In this document: one piece after another, positions 8,849 through 17,515 of the stretch | Position numbering within the stretch: the first letter of the stretch is position 1 | Layout of the letters: each line of letters opens with the position of its first letter | Source: Flavobacteriales bacterium UBA1494 | GTDB taxonomy: Bacteria; Bacteroidota; Bacteroidia; Flavobacteriales_E; Vicingaceae | DNA: 64,000 nt | Direction of reading: 5' to 3' | Assembly: GCA_905182175.1 (NCBI GenBank) | Contig: CAJJAT010000003.1 | Span: forward strand, 186,001 to 250,000 | Program-made: the position numbers and the translations under genes | The notes under the pieces: generated by a model | What the model saw: only the letters and a program-made list of their open reading frames with translations | Told to the model about the DNA's origin: nothing | The model's database searches: none

Positions 8849-9999
8849 GCTTCTTGCTTTTCAAAAGTTGCTTCTGAATAATCTTTTACAATATTATAGA
8901 CACTGTCTCTTTCGACAGGCGAACGATTGACTTGCTTTATTAAATTCACTAACTCTTCCGTTGTCATGTTTGGCGATTGCTCTTCGGCACCCGCCATAGA
9001 ATAAATTTTTGTAGTGTCATCAATCGTTCCGTCAATGTCGTTTACACCGTAATTTAACGTTAGTTGAGCAGTTTCTCTGCCAATCATAGGCCAATACGCT
9101 TTTAGATGAGGAAAATTGTCCATAAAGATTCTTCCTATCGCGTATGTTTTCAAATCTTCTAAAACTGAAACTTCTCCAATGTGAGACATTTGGTTATTTC
9201 CACTTCTATACTTAAGAGGAATAAAAGTATTGAAACCAGCTGTTTTGTCTTGCAAGGTTCTTAACCGATTCATATGATCAACTCGGTCGGCATAGCTCTC
9301 AATATGGCCATACAGCATCGTAGCGTTTGAAGGCATCCCAACGTTATGAGCAGCTTCATGTATTTCTAACCACTGAGTAGAGCTACATTTATCTTTACAA
9401 ATTTCATCCCGTATTGCTTCTGCAAAAATTTCTGCCCCGCCTCCTGGTAAAGAGTCTTGTCCGTGGTCTTTTAAAAGCTGTAAACCGTCTTGGTAAGAAA
9501 CTTTTGCTTTTCGACACATGTACTCTAATTCAACAGCCGTAAAAGCTTTTACGTGAAGATTAGGTCGTATTTTTTTAATATTTTTAATTAAGTCGGCAAA
9601 ATATTGAAGACCCATTTTAGGGTGAACTCCTCCGACTATATGCACTTCTGTAACATCTTTGTCATTGTAAGAGCGAATCTTCTCATAAATCTTTTCCTCG
9701 TCCATCTCCCAAGCATCGTAATCGCTTTTTTCTCGAAGCAGTTTTGAATAAGCACAAAATTTACAATCAAAAACACAGATGTTGGTTGGTTCTATGTGAA
9801 AGTTTTTATTGAAATAAGTTGTAGCTCCGTGCTTTTTTTCGCGGATATAATTCGCTAAACTCCCCAAATAATTTAAGTCTGCTTTTTCAAATAGCAATAT
9901 TCCTTCTTCAACAGTAATTCTCTCTTCGTTATAAACTTTGCTTGCAATTTGCTTAAACTCTTCAGCTATATTGCTTTGTATAATATTTTCTAAGGTCAT
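8845..9999 (-). CDS. mqnE: Aminofutalosine synthase (radical SAM, menaquinone biosynthesis)
   Basis: The 384-residue protein carries the radical-SAM cysteine motif C75-x3-C79-x2-C82 (CVFDCKFC), followed by EVHIVGGVHPKM and PGGGAEIF, which are characteristic of the MqnE/MqnC/CofH group. MqnE joins 3-[(1-carboxyvinyl)oxy]benzoate to SAM to make aminofutalosine in the alternative (futalosine) menaquinone route. The length and the long N-terminal helix fit MqnE better than MqnC. The route is standard in many Bacteroidota. No other mqn gene is in the window. A TAACTTTG box lies 20 nt upstream of the ATG, suggesting its own promoter. Confidence 0.9.
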   Translation of the reverse strand: MTLENIIQSNIAEEFKQIASKVYNEERITVEEGILLFEKADLNYLGSLANYIREKKHGATTYFNKNFHIEPTNICVFDCKFCAYSKLLREKSDYDAWEMDEEKIYEKIRSYNDKDVTEVHIVGGVHPKMGLQYFADLIKNIKKIRPNLHVKAFTAVELEYMCRKAKVSYQDGLQLLKDHGQDSLPGGGAEIFAEAIRDEICKDKCSSTQWLEIHEAAHNVGMPSNATMLYGHIESYADRVDHMNRLRTLQDKTAGFNTFIPLKYRSGNNQMSHIGEVSVLEDLKTYAIGRIFMDNFPHLKAYWPMIGRETAQLTLNYGVNDIDGTIDDTTKIYSMAGAEEQSPNMTTEELVNLIKQVNRSPVERDSVYNIVKDYSEATFEKQEA

Positions 10000-10019
10000 A
10001 ATTCGCTCTCTTGTTATGT

Positions 10020-10027
10020 CAAAGTTA
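10020..10027 (-). promoter_or_regulatory. Candidate -7 box TAACTTTG for mqnE
   Basis: Exact TAnnTTTG match ending 20 nt before the mqnE ATG at 9999. No clear TTG at the -33 distance was found, so support is limited to the -7 element. Confidence 0.35.
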
Positions 10028-10034
10028 GCCGCTT

Positions 10035-11234
10035 TTAATGTTTGATTAGCTTTTGTGTGTAATTGATTTTTTCGCCTTCTACACGTAAAAAATACACACC
10101 ACGCGGCGCAGCATTTATATATAAAATCAAACCTCTCGTAGCTCTAATTGTTTTAAAATTTATCACTTTTCCAGTTACATCAAAAAGTTGAATTTTTGTT
10201 TCGTGAAATTCAAAGTTGCTAGGAAATTCGAGTGTTACCGTTCCCTTTGTAGGATTTGGGTAAAGTTTTGTTTTTGCAAAAATATTCTGATCGGTAATTG
10301 AGCTTACTAAAGTTCCAATTTCATATTGTAAAGAATCTCTTTGTGTATAAAGTGCTGTTCGCATTCTGGTCTTCTGGCCTAATGTAAAATTCCCCATGCA
10401 AGCGTCGTCCACATATTGTAAAAAGTTGCTCAATTGGTCAACAGAACCGCAACTTGTTCTGGTGACGCAAGAATAAACTTCAGAATCTTGATTAGGCGTG
10501 TCGCTAATTAAATCATCAGTACTACAACTTGGGCTTTGATCGCTACCCCAAATGTGAAGCAAATCAAAGTAATGAGCCACCTCATGAGTTGTGGTTCTAC
10601 CTAAATCGTATGGTGCTGCTACTGAACCTACCGTTCCAAAGTATTCAGACCCTATAACGATACCATCTTCTTGTGGAGATACTCCCGGAGTGTTTGGAGG
10701 ATATGCAAATCCCAATATAAATTGTCCTACATCGCACACCCAAATGTTTAAATATCGCTCATTGTTCCAAGCGGGCACAAGACTGTCATATTTATTTGAG
10801 ATTCCAATGTTGTCTATTGTTGTAGAAGTTCTTGTAATGCCCGTTGTAGGGCTACCTGAAGGATTGATTCTTGCAAGAACAAATTGAAATTTAACATCTG
10901 CTATACTAGATCCTGTTGCATTTGATGTATCCGAATTAAGCTTTCTATAATCCTTATTCAATACTGCAATTTGCGAATTAATTTGAGCGGTTGAAATATT
11001 TTCAGATGCTAAACGGTGAATTACGTGAACTACCACAGGGATTCGTATAACTGTGTCCATTTTTTGTTGAGAAAAATTGTTATAAGCTAACTTTTTTTTC
11101 AAAGTATAGCTTGCAAAATCTGGATGTTGGGCAATTTTCTGCTGCACGGCATCGAAACCACATTTGCCTTTAACTTGCGAATAGCTGCAAACGCCAACGA
11201 AAATAAAGAAAGCAGTTAGTACAATTTTTTTCAT
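10035..11234 (-). CDS. Secreted M43 (pappalysin-type) metalloprotease with T9SS tail
   Basis: Starting at ATG 11234, the 399-residue product has a signal peptide (MKKIVLTAFFIFVGVCSYS). The ATG at 11261 would add nine residues before it. The zinc site is H217-E-x-x-H221-x5-H227 (THEVAHYFDLLHIWG), the extended HExxHxxxxxH motif of M43 metzincins. The C-terminal 75 residues end in a T9SS type-A sorting domain (KLYPNPTKGTVTLEF, then GVYFLRVEG and KLIKH). The protein should be exported by Sec, cross the outer membrane through T9SS and act outside the cell. The substrate is unknown. It is separated from mqnE by 35 bp and reads the same way. Confidence 0.9.
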   Translation of the reverse strand: MKKIVLTAFFIFVGVCSYSQVKGKCGFDAVQQKIAQHPDFASYTLKKKLAYNNFSQQKMDTVIRIPVVVHVIHRLASENISTAQINSQIAVLNKDYRKLNSDTSNATGSSIADVKFQFVLARINPSGSPTTGITRTSTTIDNIGISNKYDSLVPAWNNERYLNIWVCDVGQFILGFAYPPNTPGVSPQEDGIVIGSEYFGTVGSVAAPYDLGRTTTHEVAHYFDLLHIWGSDQSPSCSTDDLISDTPNQDSEVYSCVTRTSCGSVDQLSNFLQYVDDACMGNFTLGQKTRMRTALYTQRDSLQYEIGTLVSSITDQNIFAKTKLYPNPTKGTVTLEFPSNFEFHETKIQLFDVTGKVINFKTIRATRGLILYINAAPRGVYFLRVEGEKINYTQKLIKH

Positions 11235-11360
11235 TTTCCAAATATCATTAAAATGAGGCAACTATTCTTGCTTTTAACACGTCTTTATGGTGTAAGACTT
11301 TTGTGGTAGATATCTTACACCTATTCCCATAAGGGGAGCTGATTTGTTGGCTCCCTTTAT

Positions 11361-14087
11361 TTATTTACAGAAATAGCAATATTTACTATCAACATTATGC
11401 ATCAGATCTGTGCTATCAACTAGCGTTTTATGCGCCACAATTTTTAATAAATCTTCAAACGATTCTTTCCAATCGTCTTTTATCAAGGGAAGGTAACCGC
11501 TTGAAATATTCTTCAATGAAATAATACCAGAATCTACTTCCTGTCCTTTGCTCTTCCAATACATGTATTTGTATAACATTAACTGAACTGATTTGGGACT
11601 ATCATTCATCAACAATTTTTCAGTTTTTTTATTTTTTAAGTCGGCTTGTTTAGTGCCTCCTGTTTTATAATCTATTATTCGAATTTTTCCATTTTTTTCA
11701 TCAATCCGGTCAATTTTGCCGAACAAATTAAAATTAACGGTCAATTGATCGTTAATTTCTAATGGAAAAGTACAGGAATGGTCTTGCTCTAACTCCCGAA
11801 TAATAATTTTATGTCCTTGTTTGACTTCCCTTTCGTCGAACTCAATTTGGCTTTCAATAAATTTCTTAGCTACTTCGTATGTTAATTTGTGATTGCCAGT
11901 TGTCGCAACTGTGTTTAATTGCTCTTTAAATTGAAAAACAAGAGCATTGTCTATGTTTTTTTGAAGACTTTTTAAAAGTTCTTTGTTCAGTACTTTGTCG
12001 ATGCAATTTGCATACAACTCTTTCAAACTTTCATGAACCAAGTTCCCTAGAACATTATCTTCAACCTTTTCTTGAAAAACTTCCTCTTCTTTCATCCCAA
12101 TTACATACCGGTAATAAAAACTAAGCGGGCAAGCAAGGTATAAGTTAAGAGCTGAGGCAGAGAGGCGGTTCTCGAACTTGTATTTTACTTTATTCTGGAT
12201 ATTCTCGGTAAAAGGAATTTTTATGGATGTTTTAGTTACCGAGCTTGTTTTAGGAGAAACACTAATTTCTTGGATGGTTGAATTTGGGTTTTTAGATTTA
12301 AACTCATGTAAAAGCTGTTCTATAAATCGGCTTCGCTCTCCACCTTCAAGCTGGTCTACTTTGCTGTTATAAAGGATAGATATATCTTTAGCTCTTTGCA
12401 ACAAGCGGTAGAAGTGATAGGCAAAAATTGCATCCTTCTCTTGATATGAAGGCAAGTTAAACTTTCGTTTGATGTCAAAAGGAATGAATGAATTTTGTGA
12501 CTTTCCGGATGGAAGGGTTCCTTCGTTGACACTGCTAATTATAATGTTTTCAAAATCCAAAGTTCTACTTTCCAAAACACCCATTAACTGCAAACCACCT
12601 AAGGGCTCACCCACAAAGGAAACACTTTGTTGGCTAACAATTTGCTTAAATATCTCAATTAAACTTTGAATATCAGTCAATTCTTTTTCTTCTATACACA
12701 GTCTTTCTAATCTGTTAAAACCTTTCTCAAGTTCAATTAAGCATTCAAGATTTAAAACATCTAGGCTTTTAGTAGCACTTAATCTTAATTGTTGAATAAA
12801 AGCTAAAACAGATTGCGTTAATAAAATTGGTTGGTTGTTTACTATTGAAAATGCTGAAAATCCTAGCTTTTTATTTAACTTTTCAAAAGCGGCAACAGGG
12901 ATGAAAATACTTTTTTCAGTATCCATCCAACTAAGAAAAGTAGTAATCTCGGCGCTTACGGTGGCACTTAGATAGAGGTTTAAGTTGTGTTGTAAAAAAG
13001 CTCTTACATCTTTATGATAAAAGCCTGGAAAAGCTTTTTCCTTGCTATTTCGGATATATAGGTTCAAATAACTCTCTAACCAACTGTATACTGTAGCACT
13101 TTTAATGGGGTAGCCCATGGTAACGTTAGTTGCAGCAATGCCTTGCGGTAAAGCTTCCAAAACAGGCACCAACATGCCTTCGTCAGACAATACCACAGCT
13201 GTTTCTCTCTCTTTATTTGCCTCTATTAAGTTTCCAATTAGCTTGGCTTGACCAACATTTCCCATCACGCCATAAATGGAAATATTCTTCTCAGCTTTAA
13301 GCAAGTTATCGCTTATCCAACTAAACTCTTTTTTTGCTGTTTTTTTATGATCTCGTAAAAATTTACCTGCTTCTTGAAAGGTGTCATTTAGGTAGTATTC
13401 GTCAGCATCCCAAATAACTTCAGCTTGCTGCTGTTCCACGTAGTAATTGATTATTGTTTTTTCAGCTTCTGTTAAGGCATTAAAACCTGCAAATAGAAGT
13501 TGGTTAAATTCTTTTTTTACTGGCTTTCCATTTTTTAAATTCTCGGCTACAGCTCTAAATCCCAAACCTTGGTATGCAAATTGGTCGTTGGCCAATAATT
13601 GTTTATAGTTTGAATAATAGTCGCCCAACTTATTCCAAAATCTTAAGTATTTGTGCTGAAATTCAGTAAGTTCAGTGCTTTCTAAATTCCATATTTCTAA
13701 CGCTTTAGCCTCGTTTAAAAAACCAAATAATTCTTTAGCATCAACCAAGTATCTGTCAATCTCATTAAAATCTTGTAAAAGAGTAGTTCCCCAGCCTAAG
13801 AACTCTTGCAAGGGTTCAGCTTCTTTACCCTCCAGCTGTTTGTGAACTTGATAGAGTTTAAAAAGTAAATCAGTCGGGTCTAAAATTGTGTAATCTCCTA
13901 ATTGTTGAATGAAATCTTCTAAACTAAAAAACTGAGGCAACCAACTTGCTTTTATTAGTTCTTTTTTAAATTCCTCTTTTAAAAATACAATGGCTCTCCT
14001 GTTCGGCAGGACAATGGTAAGGTTGCCAAGGTTATTTCCATGTTTTTCAATGGAATAAATGGCAAGTTGATTTAAAAATGATTGCAT
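11361..14087 (-). CDS. AddB-like PD-(D/E)XK nuclease, helicase-family protein
   Basis: From ATG 14087 the protein is 908 residues. The frame opens at 14189, but family members start with a sequence like MQSFLNQLAIYSIEKHGNNL leading into the NLTIVLPNRRA strand, so the inner ATG is chosen. The middle resembles an inactivated UvrD-type helicase core (for example SSVNEGTLPSGKSQNSFIPF). The C-terminal nuclease shows IRIIDYKTG, with the D and K of the PD-(D/E)XK site. Single cysteines at LACPL and YCYFC near the ends of the nuclease could hold an Fe-S cluster as in AddB. It would process double-strand breaks for recombination with an AddA partner, which is not in this window. Confidence 0.78.
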   Translation of the reverse strand: MQSFLNQLAIYSIEKHGNNLGNLTIVLPNRRAIVFLKEEFKKELIKASWLPQFFSLEDFIQQLGDYTILDPTDLLFKLYQVHKQLEGKEAEPLQEFLGWGTTLLQDFNEIDRYLVDAKELFGFLNEAKALEIWNLESTELTEFQHKYLRFWNKLGDYYSNYKQLLANDQFAYQGLGFRAVAENLKNGKPVKKEFNQLLFAGFNALTEAEKTIINYYVEQQQAEVIWDADEYYLNDTFQEAGKFLRDHKKTAKKEFSWISDNLLKAEKNISIYGVMGNVGQAKLIGNLIEANKERETAVVLSDEGMLVPVLEALPQGIAATNVTMGYPIKSATVYSWLESYLNLYIRNSKEKAFPGFYHKDVRAFLQHNLNLYLSATVSAEITTFLSWMDTEKSIFIPVAAFEKLNKKLGFSAFSIVNNQPILLTQSVLAFIQQLRLSATKSLDVLNLECLIELEKGFNRLERLCIEEKELTDIQSLIEIFKQIVSQQSVSFVGEPLGGLQLMGVLESRTLDFENIIISSVNEGTLPSGKSQNSFIPFDIKRKFNLPSYQEKDAIFAYHFYRLLQRAKDISILYNSKVDQLEGGERSRFIEQLLHEFKSKNPNSTIQEISVSPKTSSVTKTSIKIPFTENIQNKVKYKFENRLSASALNLYLACPLSFYYRYVIGMKEEEVFQEKVEDNVLGNLVHESLKELYANCIDKVLNKELLKSLQKNIDNALVFQFKEQLNTVATTGNHKLTYEVAKKFIESQIEFDEREVKQGHKIIIRELEQDHSCTFPLEINDQLTVNFNLFGKIDRIDEKNGKIRIIDYKTGGTKQADLKNKKTEKLLMNDSPKSVQLMLYKYMYWKSKGQEVDSGIISLKNISSGYLPLIKDDWKESFEDLLKIVAHKTLVDSTDLMHNVDSKYCYFCK

Positions 14088-14156
14088 TACGCAAAAATAG
14101 CCGATTCTATCCGATTCTAGCCTTACAAGATGGTACAATTCTTGTCTTCGTAGGGC

Positions 14157-14185
14157 TTGCATCTTTTTATGAATGGTTAACTTTG
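14157..14185 (+). promoter_or_regulatory. Flavobacterial promoter TTG-N18-TAACTTTG directly before 14190
   Basis: TTG at 14157-14159 and TAACTTTG at 14178-14185 are 18 bp apart, the classical Bacteroidota arrangement. The -7 box ends 4 nt before the ATG at 14190, so transcription should begin at or beside the start codon, giving a leaderless message. It overlaps the 5' flank of the divergent AddB-like gene, which has a TATTTTTG box (14092-14099) ending 4 nt before its own ATG. Confidence 0.6.
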
Positions 14186-14189
14186 TCAC

Positions 14190-14984
14190 ATGAAATTTTT
14201 TTCAATTCTAACACTTGTATTGTTTTTACTTATCTCCTGTTTGTTCGTAAATGGTCAGGTGCAGGTTGAGTTTAATCAGCAGAATGCCCAAGGTCAAAAA
14301 GTTGGCAAGTGGAAAGGGTTCTACGAAAACGGCGCTGTTCGTTATGTTGGGCAATTTGAAAAGGATGCACCACAAGGAACTTTCTATCACTATTATGGTG
14401 ATGGTAAATTGCAAACTAAGATGGTTTATCGAACTTCAGAAGAGGCTTTTGCAACAATATATTACTCGTCTGGAGAAAAGCTTGCACAAGGAAAGTACAT
14501 TGATAAACTGAAAGATTCAGTTTGGATAACTTTTGGTTCAGAGAACAGAATAGTAGAAACGGGGAGTTACCGTCAGGGTAAAAAAGAAGGAAAGTGGGTT
14601 ACATTTTATGAAACAGGAGAAGTATCTGTTGAGATAAATTTCGAAGACAACTTGAAAGATGGACCATACCGGATGCTTTACGGGAATGGGCAATTAAAAG
14701 ACTCATCAAATTTTAAAGGAGGAAAATTGCACGGTTATTCCGTTATATATGATTCTCAAGGAAAAAAAGTATTACAAGGCATATACAATAGAAGTAAAAG
14801 GGATAAACATTGGGTATATTACGGTGAAAACCAAAAGGTAGATAAAGTGTTGAAGTATATAGATGGTCAATTGATGAATCCGGAAGATTTGAAAGTGATA
14901 CTTGAAGACGTAGAGGAGTTTAAAGGAAATCGGAAAGATATACTAGAATTTGAAGATTTAAGAGGTACAATAAGTTATGAGTAA
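14190..14984 (+). CDS. Secreted MORN/YwqK-repeat protein upstream of mnmA
   Basis: The 264-residue product has a signal peptide (residues 1-22, ending VNG) and then about eight MORN-variant repeats of the YwqK type, for example GKWKGFYENGAVRYVGQFE, QGTFYHYYGDGKLQTKM and EGKWVTFYETGEVSVEI. These repeats form an extended beta scaffold. The function in Bacteroidota is unknown, and the toxin-antitoxin label sometimes attached to YwqK is not supported here. Its 3' end overlaps mnmA by 8 bp, so the two genes are co-transcribed and translationally coupled. Confidence 0.75.
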   Translation: MKFFSILTLVLFLLISCLFVNGQVQVEFNQQNAQGQKVGKWKGFYENGAVRYVGQFEKDAPQGTFYHYYGDGKLQTKMVYRTSEEAFATIYYSSGEKLAQGKYIDKLKDSVWITFGSENRIVETGSYRQGKKEGKWVTFYETGEVSVEINFEDNLKDGPYRMLYGNGQLKDSSNFKGGKLHGYSVIYDSQGKKVLQGIYNRSKRDKHWVYYGENQKVDKVLKYIDGQLMNPEDLKVILEDVEEFKGNRKDILEFEDLRGTISYE

Positions 14985-16068
14985 AGGAAAAGTTTTGGTT
15001 GCCATGAGTGGCGGGATAGATAGTTCAGTTTGTGCGGTATTATTGCACGAAGAAGGGTATGAGGTGATTGGTGTTACGATGAAAACATGGGATTATTCAT
15101 CTTCAGGTGGAAATAACAAGAAAACAACAGGTTGTTGCAGTTTAGACGATATTAACGATGCTAGAATTCTAGCTGTTAATTATGGTTTTCACCACATGAT
15201 TATAGATATTCGTGAAGAGTTTGGAGATTATATAATTGACAATTTTGTTAGTGAGTACACCGCTGGGAGAACTCCAAATCCTTGTGTGTTGTGCAATACT
15301 CATATAAAATGGGATGCGTTGCTTAGAAGAGCAGACCAATTGGGTTGTGAGTTTATTGCAACCGGACATTATGCGAATGTTCGTGAAGAAAATGGTCGTC
15401 ATGTAATATCCAAAGGAAAAGATGAAAATAAAGACCAATCTTATGTGCTTTGGGGACTATCTCAAAAGGCATTGGCACGAACAAAATTCCCGTTAGGAAA
15501 ATTCACAAAACCAGAGATTAGAAAAATGGCCTTAGATAGGGGACATGAAGACCTAGCAAAGAAGAGTGAGAGCTACGAAATATGCTTCGTTCCTGATAAT
15601 GATTACCGTGGATTTTTAAAACGAAAAGTACCCACTTTAGAGCAGGAAGTAAAGGGTGGAGATTTAATTGATATGAAAGGAAACGTGATGGGACAGCACG
15701 AGGGTTTTCCTTTTTACACCATTGGTCAGCGAAAAGGGCTGGGCATTGCCACCGGTGAACCATTATACGTAATCAGAATTAATGCAGAGAATAACACAGT
15801 TGTGTTAGGTCAAAAAGAAGACTTGAAGCGAAAAACGATGACGGTTCGAAGACCTAATTATATTAAGTATGATGCTTTGCCTCAAGATGAGGAAATTCTA
15901 ACCAAAGTCCGTTACAAGGATTCAGGAATGATGAGTAGGGCAGTAGTAAACGAAGTTGGAGAGATTGAAGTGGATTTCTATGACGATGTACAAGGAATTG
16001 CTCCTGGTCAATCAGCTGTTTTTTATGAGGGGAATGATTTGCTTGGAGGTGGATTTATAGCTAGATAA
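14977..16068 (+). CDS. mnmA: tRNA-specific 2-thiouridylase MnmA
   Basis: The 363-residue enzyme has the ATP pyrophosphatase loop at residues 10-17 (MSGGIDSSV) and the two catalytic cysteines, C106 (NPCVLCN) and C203 (SYEICFVPD). It uses ATP and a persulfide sulfur to make 2-thiouridine at the wobble position of Lys, Glu and Gln tRNAs. Length is typical. The extra cysteine C103 in NPCVLC is seen in many homologues. A cysteine desulfurase that could supply sulfur is encoded at 49.8 kb. It overlaps the MORN gene upstream and is followed 1 bp later by a lipoprotein gene. Confidence 0.96.
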   Translation: MSKGKVLVAMSGGIDSSVCAVLLHEEGYEVIGVTMKTWDYSSSGGNNKKTTGCCSLDDINDARILAVNYGFHHMIIDIREEFGDYIIDNFVSEYTAGRTPNPCVLCNTHIKWDALLRRADQLGCEFIATGHYANVREENGRHVISKGKDENKDQSYVLWGLSQKALARTKFPLGKFTKPEIRKMALDRGHEDLAKKSESYEICFVPDNDYRGFLKRKVPTLEQEVKGGDLIDMKGNVMGQHEGFPFYTIGQRKGLGIATGEPLYVIRINAENNTVVLGQKEDLKRKTMTVRRPNYIKYDALPQDEEILTKVRYKDSGMMSRAVVNEVGEIEVDFYDDVQGIAPGQSAVFYEGNDLLGGGFIAR

Positions 16069-16069
16069 T

Positions 16070-16744
16070 ATGAAGAAACTCTTCCTGCTCTTTACGTTAG
16101 CTTTTTTCATTTTTTCGTGTGGTGAAGATGACGTAGACCCACCTGAAACTCCAATTTTAGGTAAGGAATATGTTAGTCTAAAAATTGGGCAAGAGGCTAT
16201 TTTTCAAATCGATAGTACTATTTATGATGATTTCACGGGAAGAGTAAAATTGGTCAGCTTGCAACGGCGGACTTTAATAGCAAGTTCTGAAAATGATCAG
16301 GCCAATAGAGAAGCATTCAACGTAGAAATATACAACAGGTCTGATGATACTTTACCGTGGCTTTTGAATAGAGTTACTCGAAGGACATTAACTGAATTTA
16401 GGTTTGAAATTTTAGATAATAATGTGATAAAGGTACCATTGGTCTTTCCTGTAGTGTTGGGTAAAACATGGAATTCGAATGTTTTAAATTCATTTTCCGA
16501 AAAGCAATTTGAATTCACTAAAGTGAACGATATGTATAGCAATGGGTCGTTACAATACGATTCCACCATCACCGTGTTACAGGCCGAGGATTTTAATCTA
16601 ATTGAGCAGCGACTAGAGCGAGAAGTTCATGCTATTGGTATTGGTTTAGTTTTCAGAGAACACAAGGACATTGAAACAGAATTAAACGGCGATATTCGTT
16701 CTGGTTTTGAAGTAACCAAAAGGTTAATTTCATTTTCGAAGTAG
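16070..16744 (+). CDS. Lipoprotein of unknown function
   Basis: The 224-residue product has a lipoprotein signal peptide with lipobox IFSC (cysteine at 17) followed by GEDDVDPPETP, an acidic, proline-rich linker typical of Bacteroidota surface or periplasmic lipoproteins. The remainder is beta-rich with no recognised domain. It starts one base after the mnmA stop, so it belongs to the mnmA transcript. Confidence 0.65.
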   Translation: MKKLFLLFTLAFFIFSCGEDDVDPPETPILGKEYVSLKIGQEAIFQIDSTIYDDFTGRVKLVSLQRRTLIASSENDQANREAFNVEIYNRSDDTLPWLLNRVTRRTLTEFRFEILDNNVIKVPLVFPVVLGKTWNSNVLNSFSEKQFEFTKVNDMYSNGSLQYDSTITVLQAEDFNLIEQRLEREVHAIGIGLVFREHKDIETELNGDIRSGFEVTKRLISFSK

Positions 16745-16762
16745 AATCATTCACAGAGAAAT

Positions 16763-17491
16763 TTAAAAGAAAAAATACCTGACAATCATCACGACTCCGC
16801 TAATGGTCATGATTGACACTACCAACTTTCTAAATCCTTGATCGCTCATTTTTGAAAGGAGCTTTTTACCACAGATATTTCCAATAATGGCACCTAATCC
16901 GATTAGTATTCCATAGCCCCATAATTCTCCATGTAGCACTCCTAGAAAGGTATAACTGCCCAATTGGGCAAAACCTGCAAAAAAAGAGTTGGCAGTTTTA
17001 GTGGCAATCAGTTTCTCCTTAACGAGACCTATATTCAGGTAAAATGGATTTAAAACGGCACCTGTTGCACCAAATAACGTCGAAATAAGCGTCACAATGA
17101 ATCCTAGAGGAATGAAATACCACAATTTCATTCCAAAGGAAGTTTTCTTTTTACCAAAGTGAAATTGAAAGGAAGTAGAAACTAAAAAAATACCCAATAA
17201 CAATTGAATCCAATCTGCCTTTAACTCAACAAAAATTAAGGCTCCTGCTATAGCACCAAGCAGGGCAGAAGGCACGTAATAAGCAACAAGTCTCCATTCT
17301 ATGTCTTTCCAAAATAAAACCAACCGAGCAGGACGGCCTATCATGTTACCTAAGTTAACAACAGGGGCAACCACTGCGGGACTTAAATAAAATCCGACAA
17401 TTGGCAAAAGAATTAACGCTCCACCACCACCAGATAAGGTACTGATAATGTATGCGATAATTCCACACAAAAAAAGAATGAAATAGCTCAT
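16763..17491 (-). CDS. TauE/SafE family permease
   Basis: The 242-residue membrane protein has about seven or eight hydrophobic segments and the family's GGGGALILLPIVGFYLSP-like first half, with a related repeat around GATGAVLNPFYLNIGL. TauE/SafE proteins are proposed exporters of sulfite, sulfoacetate or other organosulfur anions across the inner membrane; the substrate here is not shown. It follows the acyl-CoA carboxylase by 24 bp on the same strand and may share its transcript. It converges on the lipoprotein gene with an 18-bp gap. Confidence 0.85.
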   Translation of the reverse strand: MSYFILFLCGIIAYIISTLSGGGGALILLPIVGFYLSPAVVAPVVNLGNMIGRPARLVLFWKDIEWRLVAYYVPSALLGAIAGALIFVELKADWIQLLLGIFLVSTSFQFHFGKKKTSFGMKLWYFIPLGFIVTLISTLFGATGAVLNPFYLNIGLVKEKLIATKTANSFFAGFAQLGSYTFLGVLHGELWGYGILIGLGAIIGNICGKKLLSKMSDQGFRKLVVSIMTISGVVMIVRYFFF

Positions 17492-17515
17492 GAAGTGGCT
17501 TTCATGTTCTACTTA

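Noticed and set aside
14190-14984. Toxin-antitoxin antitoxin (YwqK label)
   Set aside because: The repeats are MORN variants in a secreted protein and no toxin gene is adjacent; mnmA is the partner in the operon.
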